28,810 bases of DNA from Litorivivens sp041625575 (GCA_041625575.1 JBFJTG010000029.1:1-28810), one strand, 5' to 3'; positions 1-8,324 are shown, counted from the first letter of the stretch. Numbers and translations: made by a program. The notes: generated by a model from the letters alone, not told the origin.

Positions 1-902
1 CGCTTGCTGGCAAGAGAGCCCATCAGAGTAGATACCACCTTGCATGGCATCGACAGCGACGATGCCAGACTTTGATCGACAATATCAATCACAAAACCGC
101 TCAATAAATCGTCATACCAAGCCGCAACCGCGTCGGCGCTGGCGGGTATCGACAATTCTTCCATCATTTTGGCTGCAGGCCCTTTTACTGCCATCCCGCC
201 GACAATGGGCGACACGGCCACAACCGGCGCACGGCTCTTCAACATCGCCTCGCGTACGCCCTTTAATTGCAAAATCGGGTCAACACTCACAAAGGGGTTG
301 GACGGACAAATAATAATCGCGGCCAGCGTTTCATCAAGTAGCCAGTCCATCAAAGCCTGCGCCGGCCTCGCTATCTCAATACCCTCAAAGCGAAAGCCAC
401 TCACTTTGGGATTGCATTGCTCGCGAACGAAATAGCTTTGGAAACCCAGCTCCCCCCGATCAGTGCTGACTATGGTACGAACCGGGTCATCACTCATTGG
501 TATCAGGCGATGCTTAACACCGAGCGCTTCGCAGAGTAGACGGCTTGCCGCCGTCAGGCTGTGACCATCACGTAACAATTGGCTACGCCACAGATGGGTT
601 GCGAGATCCTTGTCGCCCAGGCGGAACCAGTCCTCACCGCCCAGCTGTTTTAGGGCCGCCATTGCCTGCCAGCTTTCGCCGGCCAGGCCCCAGCCGCGCT
701 CGGCATCATTTTTATCCGCCAGAGCGTACATCACCGAATCAAGATCGGGTGAAATCGACAAGCCCAGGTGTTCAAAATCATCACCGGTATTGGCTACGAT
801 CAGGAGTTGCTCTGGCGAAAGCACCTCGACCAGACCGCGAGCCAGCTTAGCACCGCCAACGCCGCCCGTGAGGGCAATAACCTTCCCCTCGAAGGTGGCC
901 AT
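1..902 (-). CDS. cofD: 2-phospho-L-lactate transferase CofD (partial, runs off left edge)
   Basis: This is the F420 biosynthesis enzyme that transfers a phospholactyl-type group from an activated guanosine donor onto the deazaflavin Fo, giving F420-0 or its dehydro form. I translated it directly. It begins MATFEGKVIALTGGVGGAKL, and the glycine-rich TGGVGGAKLARGL segment (residues 12-24) is the CofD nucleotide-binding signature. It is followed by NTGDDFEHLGLSISPDLDS, also typical of the family, and by a CPSNPFVSVDPIL segment further on. About 300 residues are present. The usual family length is about 310-330, so only the C-terminus is missing at the left edge. The start ATG (902-900) shares one base with the stop of cofE (TGATG), which implies translational coupling in an operon with cofE and the F420 oxidoreductase. 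The identification is firm. The donor (phospholactate, PEP or 3-phosphoglycerate derived) cannot be read from the sequence, and no cofC is visible. Confidence 0.93.
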   Translation of the reverse strand, partial: MATFEGKVIALTGGVGGAKLARGLVEVLSPEQLLIVANTGDDFEHLGLSISPDLDSVMYALADKNDAERGWGLAGESWQAMAALKQLGGEDWFRLGDKDLATHLWRSQLLRDGHSLTAASRLLCEALGVKHRLIPMSDDPVRTIVSTDRGELGFQSYFVREQCNPKVSGFRFEGIEIARPAQALMDWLLDETLAAIIICPSNPFVSVDPILQLKGVREAMLKSRAPVVAVSPIVGGMAVKGPAAKMMEELSIPASADAVAAWYDDLLSGFVIDIVDQSLASSLSMPCKVVSTLMGSLASK

Positions 903-1669
903 CAGCGGAATAAATCTTCGGATTTGGCGCGAATCAGCGTTTCGCAGCCCTGCTCGGAGGGGCGTAAGCGGGCGCCGCGAACCAACACAACCGGCGCACC
1001 TTCATCGGCTTGCCCCATTAAAAACGAGGCGCCGGCGGCGAGCTCGTCCGCTACTGCAATTTGAGTAATTTCAAGCGGCCTGCCAAACAGGTCTTTGTCA
1101 CCTATGCGGCTCACTAAAGCCTCAAAACCGGCGCTGCCGATGGCAAAGCCGCAGGTCCCGTTGCGCCAGGCACGGCCGGCACTGTCGTTGATGATAATAC
1201 ATACGTCCACCCCCAGGCTTTTACGCAGCGAAATCCGCAAGGTGCGAGCCGATGCATTGGAATCCAAAGGTAATAGCAGCAGGCGTGGATTGCCAGGTTG
1301 GGAGGCAATATTCGAGGCGTCGATACCCGCATTGGCATGCACATAACCTTCGCGGTGTTCGACAATAATGGCACCGCGGCGCTGACGCACCACCTCTTTC
1401 GACTCCCTGAGAATCAGCTCTACCTGACGCGGGTCTTTGTCCGTTTTAGCGGCCAGGGCCAGCGCCGCCTCGCCGGGGCTGACCTCGTTCAGGTAGGCGT
1501 AGCGGTTTTCAGATTTGGACACAATTTTCTGCGCCAGTACCAGAACATCACCATCCTCGAGCGTAATCGCCCCATTACTGGCACTTTGTACAATCAGCGC
1601 GGCGAGATCATCGCCGGGTTCTACCAGAGGAAAGTCTGGCAGAACCGTCATCGTAAGACTTTGTGTCAC
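902..1669 (-). CDS. cofE: F420-0:gamma-glutamyl ligase CofE
   Basis: The product adds glutamate residues to F420-0 in a GTP-dependent reaction and so builds the polyglutamate tail. It has 255 residues from a GTG start at 1669, or 249 from an internal ATG at 1651. Family signatures are visible: GDVLVLAQKIVSKSENR near residues 41-57, a DPRQVELILRES segment, and HANAGIDASNIA. The length matches the single-domain CofE of archaea. It is not the longer two-domain FbiB of mycobacteria, because no nitroreductase domain follows. The GTG start overlaps the upstream stop by four bases (GTGA), and its own stop overlaps the cofD ATG. The three genes are therefore very probably one coupled transcript. Which of the two starts is used is uncertain; the overlap favours GTG. 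Confidence 0.93.
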   Translation of the reverse strand: MTQSLTMTVLPDFPLVEPGDDLAALIVQSASNGAITLEDGDVLVLAQKIVSKSENRYAYLNEVSPGEAALALAAKTDKDPRQVELILRESKEVVRQRRGAIIVEHREGYVHANAGIDASNIASQPGNPRLLLLPLDSNASARTLRISLRKSLGVDVCIIINDSAGRAWRNGTCGFAIGSAGFEALVSRIGDKDLFGRPLEITQIAVADELAAGASFLMGQADEGAPVVLVRGARLRPSEQGCETLIRAKSEDLFR

Positions 1670-2343
1670 TCAGGCAATCCGGTCAGTTTAATACCGGCGT
1701 GACATTTGTACTGTTTGTTGACGAAAATCAGTACCGAAGTCATCGCTTCCACGGCAGCAGCGTTGGCAATACTGCCCGCGTGAAATCCGCGCATGCCAGC
1801 TGCTTCAACCAGTTCGATGACTTGCGCACGCGCATCTTTTTTGTCACCACACACCAGTACGTCGCACTCGAGGCCAAGACCTTCCTGCAGGTGATGGGCG
1901 GCAACATTCTGAAAGGCCGATACTACCTGCACGTCCTCACCCAGTAGCTCTTGGGCAATCTGGCCGGCAGAACCCTGCTCCGGCAATTGCACACGGGCAA
2001 CCTTCGGCGGCACTAAAGGCACGGTAACATCGATGAGGATTTTGCCTTGCAAGGCGGGCTTGACCAGCTCCAGAGTACTGCTGTGGTGACTAAAGGGTAC
2101 CGTCATTGCAACGATATCCGCCGCCTGCGCCGCAGCAAGATTTTCCATGGCTTCAACGGTTACCGCTGTGACGCCACGCTCCTGCATAACGGATTTCAGA
2201 TCAGAAACCGCCGCGTCCGCTTTCTCCTGGGTGCGCGAGCCAATAATGACGCGGTAGCCCGCTTGCGCCCAACGGCGCGCCAGCCCCGTACCCAAATCTC
2301 CTGTACCACCCAAAATGGCTATAACCGGTTTCAAATTACTCAT
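1666..2343 (-). CDS. npdG: NADPH-dependent F420 reductase (Fno/NpdG family)
   Basis: This is predicted to be a cytoplasmic oxidoreductase that passes hydride between NADPH and coenzyme F420. The 225-residue protein opens with a Rossmann segment, IAILGGTGDLGTGLARRWA, followed by a strand and GSRTQEKA. This arrangement is characteristic of F420:NADP oxidoreductases, whose GSR motif binds the 2'-phosphate of NADPH. Later segments (MTVPFSHHSSTLE, ILIDVTVPLVPPK, and VSAFQNVAAHHLQ) also match the family. I chose the ATG at 2343 over an upstream TTG at 2358 because a GAGG ribosome-binding site lies six bases before it. It is first in an operon with cofE and cofD. This gives the cell both synthesis and reduction of F420, so F420-dependent enzymes should be encoded elsewhere in the genome. 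Confidence 0.9.
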   Translation of the reverse strand: MSNLKPVIAILGGTGDLGTGLARRWAQAGYRVIIGSRTQEKADAAVSDLKSVMQERGVTAVTVEAMENLAAAQAADIVAMTVPFSHHSSTLELVKPALQGKILIDVTVPLVPPKVARVQLPEQGSAGQIAQELLGEDVQVVSAFQNVAAHHLQEGLGLECDVLVCGDKKDARAQVIELVEAAGMRGFHAGSIANAAAVEAMTSVLIFVNKQYKCHAGIKLTGLPE

Positions 2344-2671
2344 TCTCTGCCTCGTCAATATAGTGTGTTAGTGCCCGCCGTTCATTCACCGGGCAGCTGC
2401 AGGGTATTCCGACTGAAACTTAGCCCCTCGATGTCCGCGCAGCATTCTCTCAGAAGCGCCCATCAGCATCCAGCGCCCAAATGGGCTATAAATGCATTCA
2501 AGGCCCTGTGTCTGACCCTATTCGCCAGCCGAATGCCCCATTTGGACGATACATAATTGCCCGGCCGGCGCTACTGTAGCGCCCTGCTTGGCGAGGCATT
2601 CACTCGAATGGCTATAATGGCCCCACAACTCGTCATCAAATGAACACGTTCAGAACTTGCTAGAGGATTGC
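2344..2671. promoter_or_regulatory. Divergent intergenic region with candidate promoter for the SDR gene
   Basis: This stretch of about 330 bases separates the F420 operon (minus) from the SDR gene (plus). I see no convincing gene in it. A perfect TATAAT lies at 2613-2618 on the plus strand, with a TTGGCG at 2588-2593. The 19-base spacing is longer than ideal for a sigma-70 promoter. A good ribosome-binding site, AGAGG at 2662-2666, precedes the ATG at 2672. An outward promoter for the F420 operon should also be here, but no clear hexamer pair is seen. Confidence 0.4.
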
Positions 2672-3451
2672 ATGGAAAATCGGCTCGACTTTACAGGAAA
2701 GGTAGTTATCGTCACTGGTGGCGGGAAAGGTGTGGGAATAGGCATCAGCGAGAGATTCCTGCAACACGGCGCAAAAGTCATCATTTGCGGCCGCAGCGAG
2801 CCCGACTCCCTACCATCAGCCGGCGGCAATAGCGCCGATTTTCGCAGTTGCGACGTTAAGGATTTCGACCAGATCCAGGGCTTTGTTAACGCCGTTGCGC
2901 AGGACTACGGCCGCATCGACGTGCTGGTCAACAACGCAGGCGGCGCTCCCGCAGCCGAGGCTGCCACCGCATCACCGCGATTTTCAGAGTCCATAATCCG
3001 CCTGAACCTGCTGGCACCGCTGAACTTTTCCCAGTGCGTCAATGCCGTAATGCAAAAGCAAGACAGTGGCGGCTCGATTATTAATATCGCCAGTGTCTCG
3101 GCAGTTCGGCCATCACCGCTGACGGCGGCCTATGGTGCGGCCAAAGCAGGTCTGGTCAATCTGTGTACATCTCTGGCCGTTGAATGGGCGCCCAAAGTTC
3201 GGGTCAATGCCATTATTGGCGGCCTGATTCGAACCGAACAGGCCCATATGCACTATGGTGACGAGGCGGGTATCGCTGCCGTCGGTGCCACTATCCCTCT
3301 GGGTAGAATGGCGGTTCCGGAAGATATTGGCGACGCCTGCCTGTTCCTTGGCAGTTCGCTATCATCCTACGTGAGCGGTTCTACAGTCACCGTACATGGC
3401 GGTGGTGAGAAGCCGGCATTTCTGGATGCGGCTAACGCTGATAAAAAATAG
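2672..3451 (+). CDS. Short-chain dehydrogenase/reductase
   Basis: This is a classical SDR of 259 residues, predicted to be a cytoplasmic NAD(P)-dependent alcohol dehydrogenase or ketoreductase. The cofactor motif TGGGKGVG lies at residues 15-22, the NNAG motif at 87-90, and the catalytic Ser141, Tyr154 and Lys158 (YGAAK) are all present. The C-terminus has the usual PEDIGDACLFLGS and YVSGSTVTVHGG segments. The start ATG at 2672 is preceded by AGAGG five bases away; an upstream TTG at 2657 is less likely. The general style recalls SDRs in actinobacterial steroid and fatty acid catabolic clusters, from memory only. It is transcribed alone, away from the F420 operon, and is followed by REP repeats. 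The substrate is unknown. Confidence 0.85.
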   Translation: MENRLDFTGKVVIVTGGGKGVGIGISERFLQHGAKVIICGRSEPDSLPSAGGNSADFRSCDVKDFDQIQGFVNAVAQDYGRIDVLVNNAGGAPAAEAATASPRFSESIIRLNLLAPLNFSQCVNAVMQKQDSGGSIINIASVSAVRPSPLTAAYGAAKAGLVNLCTSLAVEWAPKVRVNAIIGGLIRTEQAHMHYGDEAGIAAVGATIPLGRMAVPEDIGDACLFLGSSLSSYVSGSTVTVHGGGEKPAFLDAANADKK

Positions 3452-3473
3452 GATTTGCCAAAGGCCGAGGCGG

Positions 3474-3579
3474 TTCGCCTACGGGGCAGGCTCCTACGAT
3501 TTAATAAAGAAGGCCTGTAGGAGCGAGCCCTGCTCGCGAATGAACTTCAAATCGCTTCGCCTGCAGGGCAGTCTCCTAC
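3474..3579. repeat. REP-like cluster A: three 24-base GTAG-headed palindromic units
   Basis: Three related 24-base units lie between the convergent SDR and pyk genes. They are at 3474-3497 (minus orientation), 3517-3540 (plus) and 3556-3579 (minus). Each reads GTAGGAG, then an imperfect GC-rich palindrome (core GCCTGC..GCAGGC or GCGAGC..GCTCGC), then GCGAA or GGCGAA. The alternating orientation resembles the composite REP/BIME elements of Pseudomonas and Stenotrophomonas. In those elements a GTAG or GGAG head is linked to RAYT (TnpA-REP) transposases. The same family occurs at 7851-7906 and 12064-12170. A role as terminator or mRNA stabiliser for the convergent genes is plausible, since neither gene has another obvious terminator. 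Confidence 0.8.
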
Positions 3580-3593
3580 ACGCAAGAACCGCT

Positions 3594-5024
3594 CTACACC
3601 GTCACAATTTTAACGCTGTTGGTGCAACCGCCAACGCCGGCGGTATCACCGTGGCTGACCAGCACCGTGTCACCGGGAGCGATAACACCTTTTCCGCGCA
3701 AATGCTCTATGACCCCCACCACCAGTTCTTCTTTGGCAAAGCGGCTGGTATCCAGATAAACCGGCACAACGCCGCGATACAAACACACCCGGTTACAGGT
3801 GGTCTGATGGCTGCTGACGGCGTAAATCGGCAGACCGGAGCTGATTCGCGACATCAACAGTGGCGTACGCCCCGATTCAGTGAGCGCAATTATCGCTTTC
3901 ACTCCCTGTAAATGATTAGCGGTGTACATCGCGCCCATCGCGATCGCTTCTTCAACATTATTGAACTGGATGTCCATCCGGTGCCCGGAACGCTGAATGG
4001 AGGGTGACTGTTCCGCTCCAACACAGGTGCCAGCCATTGCCTCTACCGTCTCAACCGGGAATTCACCCGCAGCCGTCTCTGCGGACAACATCACTGCATC
4101 GGTGCCATCAAGCACAGCGTTTGCAACGTCAAAGACCTCCGCGCGGGTTGGCAGCGGATTTGAAATCATCGACTCCATCATCTGTGTAGCGGTAATAACG
4201 ACCCGGTTTAACTGGCGGGCGCGCTTGATCATGTGTTTTTGGTAGGCGATCAGGTTGGCATCACCGATTTCAACGCCCAAGTCGCCTCGCGCCACCATAA
4301 TGCCGTCGCAAGCTCTTATCAGCCCATCCAGTGTTTCATCGTCTGCGACAGCTTCAGCGCGCTCAACTTTCCCAATAACACTGGCAATGCAGCCGGCCTT
4401 ATCCAATTCGCTGCGCGCGTACTCAATATCCGCCGCGCCACTGGGAAAAGAAATGGCGACGTAGTCCAGGGCCAGCGCAGCGACGGTTTTCACATCTTCG
4501 AGATCTTTCTCAGTCAGCGCAGGTGCCGACAAGCCGCCACCCATGCGGTTTATACCTTTGCGCGACTTGAGCGTGCCGGCACTGTATGAGACCGTGGTGA
4601 CTTTGCTGCCGCTCACAGATTCAACTTCCAGGCGAAAGCGACCATCGTCCAGCAGCAAGACGTCGCCAGCGGCAACACTCTCGGCCAGGGGCTGATAATC
4701 CACACCCACATGACCTTCATTACCTTCTCCGTCCTTCAGCGCAGTATCGAGAATGAGTGTTTGGCCTTTCTTGAGCCTAATGGAGTCGCCAGGTAACTTG
4801 CGCAGGCGGATTTTGGGGCCCTGCAAATCGCCCAGCAAGGCCACGTGACAACCGCGAGCCGCGGCCAGTTCACGAATACGATAAGCACGCTGACTTTGTT
4901 CATCGGCGGTGCCGTGAGAAAAATTCAATCGAAAGACGTTCACACCGGCCTCAATGAGGGCCGATAAAATCTCTTCACTATCGGACGCTGGACCTACTGT
5001 CGCAACGATCTTGGTTCTACGCAT
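3594..5024 (-). CDS. pyk: Pyruvate kinase
   Basis: This glycolytic enzyme makes pyruvate and ATP from phosphoenolpyruvate and ADP. The protein is 476 residues from the ATG at 5024 and begins MRRTKIVATVGPASDSEEIL, the standard pyruvate kinase N-terminus. Other family segments include RLNFSHG, DLQGPKIRLRKL, GIMVARGDLGVEIG, and ATQMMESMISNPLPTRAEV. Length and motifs fit the PykA type of gammaproteobacteria (about 480 residues). An in-frame upstream ATG at 5075 would add 17 residues and has a modest AAGAG before it, but the conserved N-terminus favours 5024. It is monocistronic. Its 3' end faces the REP cluster, and its promoter region is shared with the divergent PQQ dehydrogenase. Confidence 0.95.
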   Translation of the reverse strand: MRRTKIVATVGPASDSEEILSALIEAGVNVFRLNFSHGTADEQSQRAYRIRELAAARGCHVALLGDLQGPKIRLRKLPGDSIRLKKGQTLILDTALKDGEGNEGHVGVDYQPLAESVAAGDVLLLDDGRFRLEVESVSGSKVTTVSYSAGTLKSRKGINRMGGGLSAPALTEKDLEDVKTVAALALDYVAISFPSGAADIEYARSELDKAGCIASVIGKVERAEAVADDETLDGLIRACDGIMVARGDLGVEIGDANLIAYQKHMIKRARQLNRVVITATQMMESMISNPLPTRAEVFDVANAVLDGTDAVMLSAETAAGEFPVETVEAMAGTCVGAEQSPSIQRSGHRMDIQFNNVEEAIAMGAMYTANHLQGVKAIIALTESGRTPLLMSRISSGLPIYAVSSHQTTCNRVCLYRGVVPVYLDTSRFAKEELVVGVIEHLRGKGVIAPGDTVLVSHGDTAGVGGCTNSVKIVTV

Positions 5025-5212
5025 AGATAAAATTACCACTGGAAAATTAAAATACCTGATCCGCGCATTATCCATGATTTGCTCTTGGAAATCAGTGTGC
5101 TATGCGAAGCGCCTATGTGTTCTGTGATCACTACCATATGGATGATTCAGCTAGAGCGACGAGCTTGTTATGCTGAGGGCATATAAGATTGCAAGGTATC
5201 GGGACAATAATC

Positions 5213-7213
5213 ATGCACAGCTTTTTCAATCCGCACAGCGCTTTCCAACGATGCGCCGCTACCTTATCGCTGGCCGCACTGCTGTCCGGCTGCTGGTCAG
5301 GCAGCACCAAGCCGGAGACGTCCAGCCCGGATTCCAGGCAAATAGCCAACTGGCCCAGTTATGGTGGCGGCCCCAATTCAGATCGCTTTACTCCCCTGCG
5401 GGACATCAATCGCAATAATGTCGATCAGCTGGAAATCGCCTGGACCCACCACTCCGGCGATCTGAGCACAGGCCAGGACAGCGATTGGAGCTTTACCAGT
5501 TTGCAGGTCACTCCCATTGCGGTGAATGATCACCTCTACTACTGCAGCCCTTTCGGGCGCGTGTTTGCGCTCGCGCCCGACAGCGGCGAGGAGCGCTGGG
5601 TTTTCGATCCCGAGGTTCAAAACAAATCCGGCGGCTACTATCCAGCCATTTGTCGGGGCGTCAGTTATTGGGAAGGCCAGCAAGCCGGAGAAAGCTGCAA
5701 CAAGCGCATTATCTACGGTACGCGCGATGCGGAATTGATTGCCCTGGATGCCGATACCGGCAAACCCTGCGGTGATTTCGGCAAGGGTGGCCGTGTGGCC
5801 TTGCGCGAGAGCGTTGGTGAACATGTGAATTGGGAGTACTACCCTACCTCACCGCCAACGGTCATTGGCGACATCGCTGTGATTGGCGCCCTGGTCGTCG
5901 ACAATCTGCGAGATGACGCGCCATCGGGCGTGGTGCGAGCCTTCAATGTAAAAACCGGCGCCCGTGTCTGGGCCTGGGACCCCGTTAGCGAGGACTATAA
6001 AGCCAGGCACCGGGACAAAAACGGCAGGGTTAAATATCACCAGGGCAGCCCCAATGTATGGGCGCCCATGTCCGCAGACCACGAGCGCGGACTCGTGCTC
6101 ATTCCCACGGGCAACCCCTCGCCCGACCTCTACGGCGGCGAACGCGATGGCATTGATGAGTACGGCTCGTCCGTCGTCGCACTGGACGCCAACACCGGCA
6201 AATACCGCTGGCATTTCCAAACCGTTCATCACGACGTCTGGGACTTTGATGTTGCGGCCCAACCTGTGCTCTTTCAAATACCCGGTGTCGCCAACAATGC
6301 CGCGGGTGTACTGCAGGGCACCAAAACCGGCATGGTATTTCTGCTGGACAGGGACAGTGGCAAACCCTTGTATCCGGTGGAAGAAAGGCCCGTACCGCAA
6401 AACGGCGTACCCGGCGAACAGCTGTCTCCAACCCAGCCTTTTACCACCCATCCCAAACCACTGCATTTCACCGGAATTATCGACAAGGACAATGTTGAAG
6501 GTCTCTTCGGCTTTGGAAAAAGCGCCTGCCAGAAGTTGGTAAGCCAATATCGCTCGGAAGGCATTTTCACACCGCCATCCCTTGAAGGCTCAGTACTCTA
6601 CCCGGCCAATATTGGCGGCATTAACTGGGGCAGCGTTTCCGTCAACCCCGAACGCGGTCTGATGTTTGTCAACCAGATGCACTTCGCGACGGTGGTTACC
6701 CTGATACCGCGTGCCGAGTACGACGCCGAGCCGCGCGAGGGCAACTACCCCATCGAGTATTTCCCCATGACCGGGACCGCCTACGGCGCCATGCGCACGC
6801 CACTGGTTTCTAACTATGGCGCGCCCTGTGTACCCAAACCCTGGGGCAGCTTTAGCGCCGTTGATCTTAAAACCGGTGAAGTGAAATGGCGTATACCACT
6901 GGGAACAACCCGTGACCTTGCACCGTTCCCTTTGTGGTTTAATACGGGCACACCCAATGTGGGCGGCTCACTCGCAACAGCCGGCGGATTGGTTTTTATC
7001 GGGGCGACAACCGACAAGTACCTGCGTGCCTATGACCAGGAATCCGGTGCCGAAGTCTGGAAAGCCCGACTGCCCTTCACCGCCAACGCCACGCCCATGA
7101 GCTATAAACTCGATAAAAATGCCAGGCAATATATTGTCGTTGCCGCCGGCGGCCACGGTTGGTCAAAACCCGGTGACGCCCTAATCGCTTACGCACTACC
7201 CGACAAACAGTAG
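5213..7213 (+). CDS. PQQ-dependent dehydrogenase, membrane glucose dehydrogenase-like, lipoprotein
   Basis: This is a quinoprotein beta-propeller dehydrogenase of 666 residues. It resembles the periplasmic domain of membrane glucose and quinate dehydrogenases, with segments such as NWPSYGGGPNSDRFTPL, TSPPTVIGDIAVIGALV, FQTVHHDVWDFDV and PVEERPVPQNGVPGE. It lacks the N-terminal block of several membrane helices found in E. coli Gcd. Instead it starts with a lipoprotein signal (LSLAALLSGC, Cys27), so it should be lipid-anchored and face the periplasm. It is expected to oxidise an alcohol or sugar and pass electrons to the respiratory chain; the acceptor and substrate are unknown. ATG 5213 is chosen because it gives a compact signal peptide; a TTG at 5189 is possible. 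A PaaY-like gene follows after 9 bases, which suggests one transcript. No pqq biosynthesis gene is in the window. Confidence 0.88.
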   Translation: MHSFFNPHSAFQRCAATLSLAALLSGCWSGSTKPETSSPDSRQIANWPSYGGGPNSDRFTPLRDINRNNVDQLEIAWTHHSGDLSTGQDSDWSFTSLQVTPIAVNDHLYYCSPFGRVFALAPDSGEERWVFDPEVQNKSGGYYPAICRGVSYWEGQQAGESCNKRIIYGTRDAELIALDADTGKPCGDFGKGGRVALRESVGEHVNWEYYPTSPPTVIGDIAVIGALVVDNLRDDAPSGVVRAFNVKTGARVWAWDPVSEDYKARHRDKNGRVKYHQGSPNVWAPMSADHERGLVLIPTGNPSPDLYGGERDGIDEYGSSVVALDANTGKYRWHFQTVHHDVWDFDVAAQPVLFQIPGVANNAAGVLQGTKTGMVFLLDRDSGKPLYPVEERPVPQNGVPGEQLSPTQPFTTHPKPLHFTGIIDKDNVEGLFGFGKSACQKLVSQYRSEGIFTPPSLEGSVLYPANIGGINWGSVSVNPERGLMFVNQMHFATVVTLIPRAEYDAEPREGNYPIEYFPMTGTAYGAMRTPLVSNYGAPCVPKPWGSFSAVDLKTGEVKWRIPLGTTRDLAPFPLWFNTGTPNVGGSLATAGGLVFIGATTDKYLRAYDQESGAEVWKARLPFTANATPMSYKLDKNARQYIVVAAGGHGWSKPGDALIAYALPDKQ

Positions 7214-7222
7214 GACACCACC

Positions 7223-7834
7223 ATGGCCAAAATTTACGCGCTTGAAGGAGTAATTCCCGTTGTTCACCCCTCAAGCTTCGTGCACCCCGAAGCCGTATTA
7301 ATTGGCGATGTGCGCATAGGCCCCAATTGCTTTATTGGGCCCTTTGCCTGTCTGCGCGGAGATTTCGGCATCGTCGAAATTCACGAAGGTGCCAATGTGC
7401 AGGACCACTGCATGATGCACAGTTTTCCCGATAAAAAAGTTGTGGTGGAGAGTTACGGCCATATCGGCCACGGCGCCGTCTTGCATGGCTGCATTGTGCG
7501 CCGCAACGCGCTTGTTGGCATTAATTCAACCATTATGGACGATGCCATTGTTGGCGAAGAGGCCTTCGTGGGTGGCAATGCCTTTGTCAAAGCGGGTTTT
7601 GAAATACCGCCGCGCACACTGGTATCCGGTGTACCTGCACGGATAGTACGCGAACTCTCGGAACAGGAGATTCACTGGAAAACAAATGGCACCGAGCAGT
7701 ATCAGGTACTTGCCCAACGCTACTTCGGCAGCTTTAAAGCCGTGGAGCCACTCGCCGAACTCGAGAAGGGCAGACCGACATTGCAATGCGGCAAAGATAG
7801 TTCAATGGCGCTGCACGAACTCAAACAACTCTGA
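7223..7834 (+). CDS. PaaY-like hexapeptide-repeat protein (gamma carbonic anhydrase fold)
   Basis: This 203-residue left-handed beta-helix protein has runs of hexapeptide repeats (IGDVRIGPNCFIGPFACLRGDFG, VQDHCMMH, GHIGHGAVLHGC, IVGEEAFVGGNAFVKA). It looks most like PaaY and CaiE, with the RELSEQEIHWKTNGTEQYQVL tail typical of PaaY. PaaY proteins are thioesterase-type accessory enzymes of phenylacetate catabolism, and the wider fold includes metal-dependent gamma carbonic anhydrases. The metal-ligand histidines appear present (HCMMH and GHIGHG). No phenylacetate genes lie nearby. It instead follows the PQQ dehydrogenase by 9 bases, so its substrate is likely different. It starts with ATG; the upstream stop and a GGA lie just before it. 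Confidence 0.85.
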   Translation: MAKIYALEGVIPVVHPSSFVHPEAVLIGDVRIGPNCFIGPFACLRGDFGIVEIHEGANVQDHCMMHSFPDKKVVVESYGHIGHGAVLHGCIVRRNALVGINSTIMDDAIVGEEAFVGGNAFVKAGFEIPPRTLVSGVPARIVRELSEQEIHWKTNGTEQYQVLAQRYFGSFKAVEPLAELEKGRPTLQCGKDSSMALHELKQL

Positions 7835-7850
7835 TGTATATTAACGGGTA

Positions 7851-7906
7851 TTCGCCTGCAGCGAGGACCCCAAACTAACAATGTAGGAGCCTGCGCTGCA
7901 GGCAAA
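7851..7906. repeat. REP-like pair B, overlapping the upstream region of the DUF2237 gene
   Basis: Two inverted units of the 24-base GTAG family lie here. One is degenerate, at about 7851-7872 in minus orientation (TTCGCCTGCAGCG...). The other is well preserved at 7883-7906 in plus orientation (GTAGGAGCCTGCGCTGCAGG followed by CAAA). They sit just after the PaaY-like gene and can fold into a long hairpin. This may serve as a transcript end or mRNA stabiliser. Confidence 0.75.
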
Positions 7907-7946
7907 TATGAATACCTATAAAAATGGCGACACAAGAGACCTGCTT

Positions 7947-8324
7947 ATGGAGATGGAAGACTCTCTCAATGTATTTGGTGAAAAATTATTAGCCTGCAGC
8001 GAAGACCCTTTAACCGGGTTTTTCCGCGATGGCTGCTGCAACACCAATGACGAGGACCTTGGCTCACATACTGTGTGCATTGAAGTGAGCAAAGATTTTT
8101 TGGAATACTCGCGCTTTCGCGGCAACGACCTATCTACGCCGCACCCGGAATTTGGCTTTCCCGGCCTGCAACCCGGCGACCGCTGGTGCCTGTGCGCTGC
8201 GCGCTGGCGAGAAGCCTACGAACAGGAGATGGCACCACGAGTATTCCTGCAGCGCACTCACCAAAAAGCGCTGGAGGCAGTTCCATTGGCGATTCTGCGC
8301 AAGTATGCCGCTGATCTTAATTGA
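7947..8324 (+). CDS. DUF2237 family protein
   Basis: The 125-residue protein belongs to the conserved DUF2237 family, whose biochemical role is not known. The family pattern is clear: LNVFGEKLLACSEDPLTGFF, RDGCCNTNDEDLGSHTVC, SRFRGNDLSTPHPEFGFPG and GDRWCLCAARW. Conserved cysteines (GCCN, HTVC, WCLC) suggest metal binding or redox chemistry, but that is inference. The reading frame is open upstream to an ATG at 7908, two bases after the REP unit ends. I prefer ATG 7947 because AAGAG lies eight bases before it and the conserved domain begins soon after. No membrane segment or signal peptide is seen. Confidence 0.85.
   Translation: MEMEDSLNVFGEKLLACSEDPLTGFFRDGCCNTNDEDLGSHTVCIEVSKDFLEYSRFRGNDLSTPHPEFGFPGLQPGDRWCLCAARWREAYEQEMAPRVFLQRTHQKALEAVPLAILRKYAADLN

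Noticed and set aside
3594..5024. Functional link of pyruvate kinase to the F420 operon through phosphoenolpyruvate
   Set aside because: The genes are separated by an independent SDR gene and are not cotranscribed; pyruvate kinase is a housekeeping enzyme and adjacency alone is weak.
5849..6547. Long open frame antisense to the PQQ dehydrogenase
   Set aside because: It lies wholly opposite a well-identified gene, has no recognisable domain, and open antisense frames are expected at this GC content.
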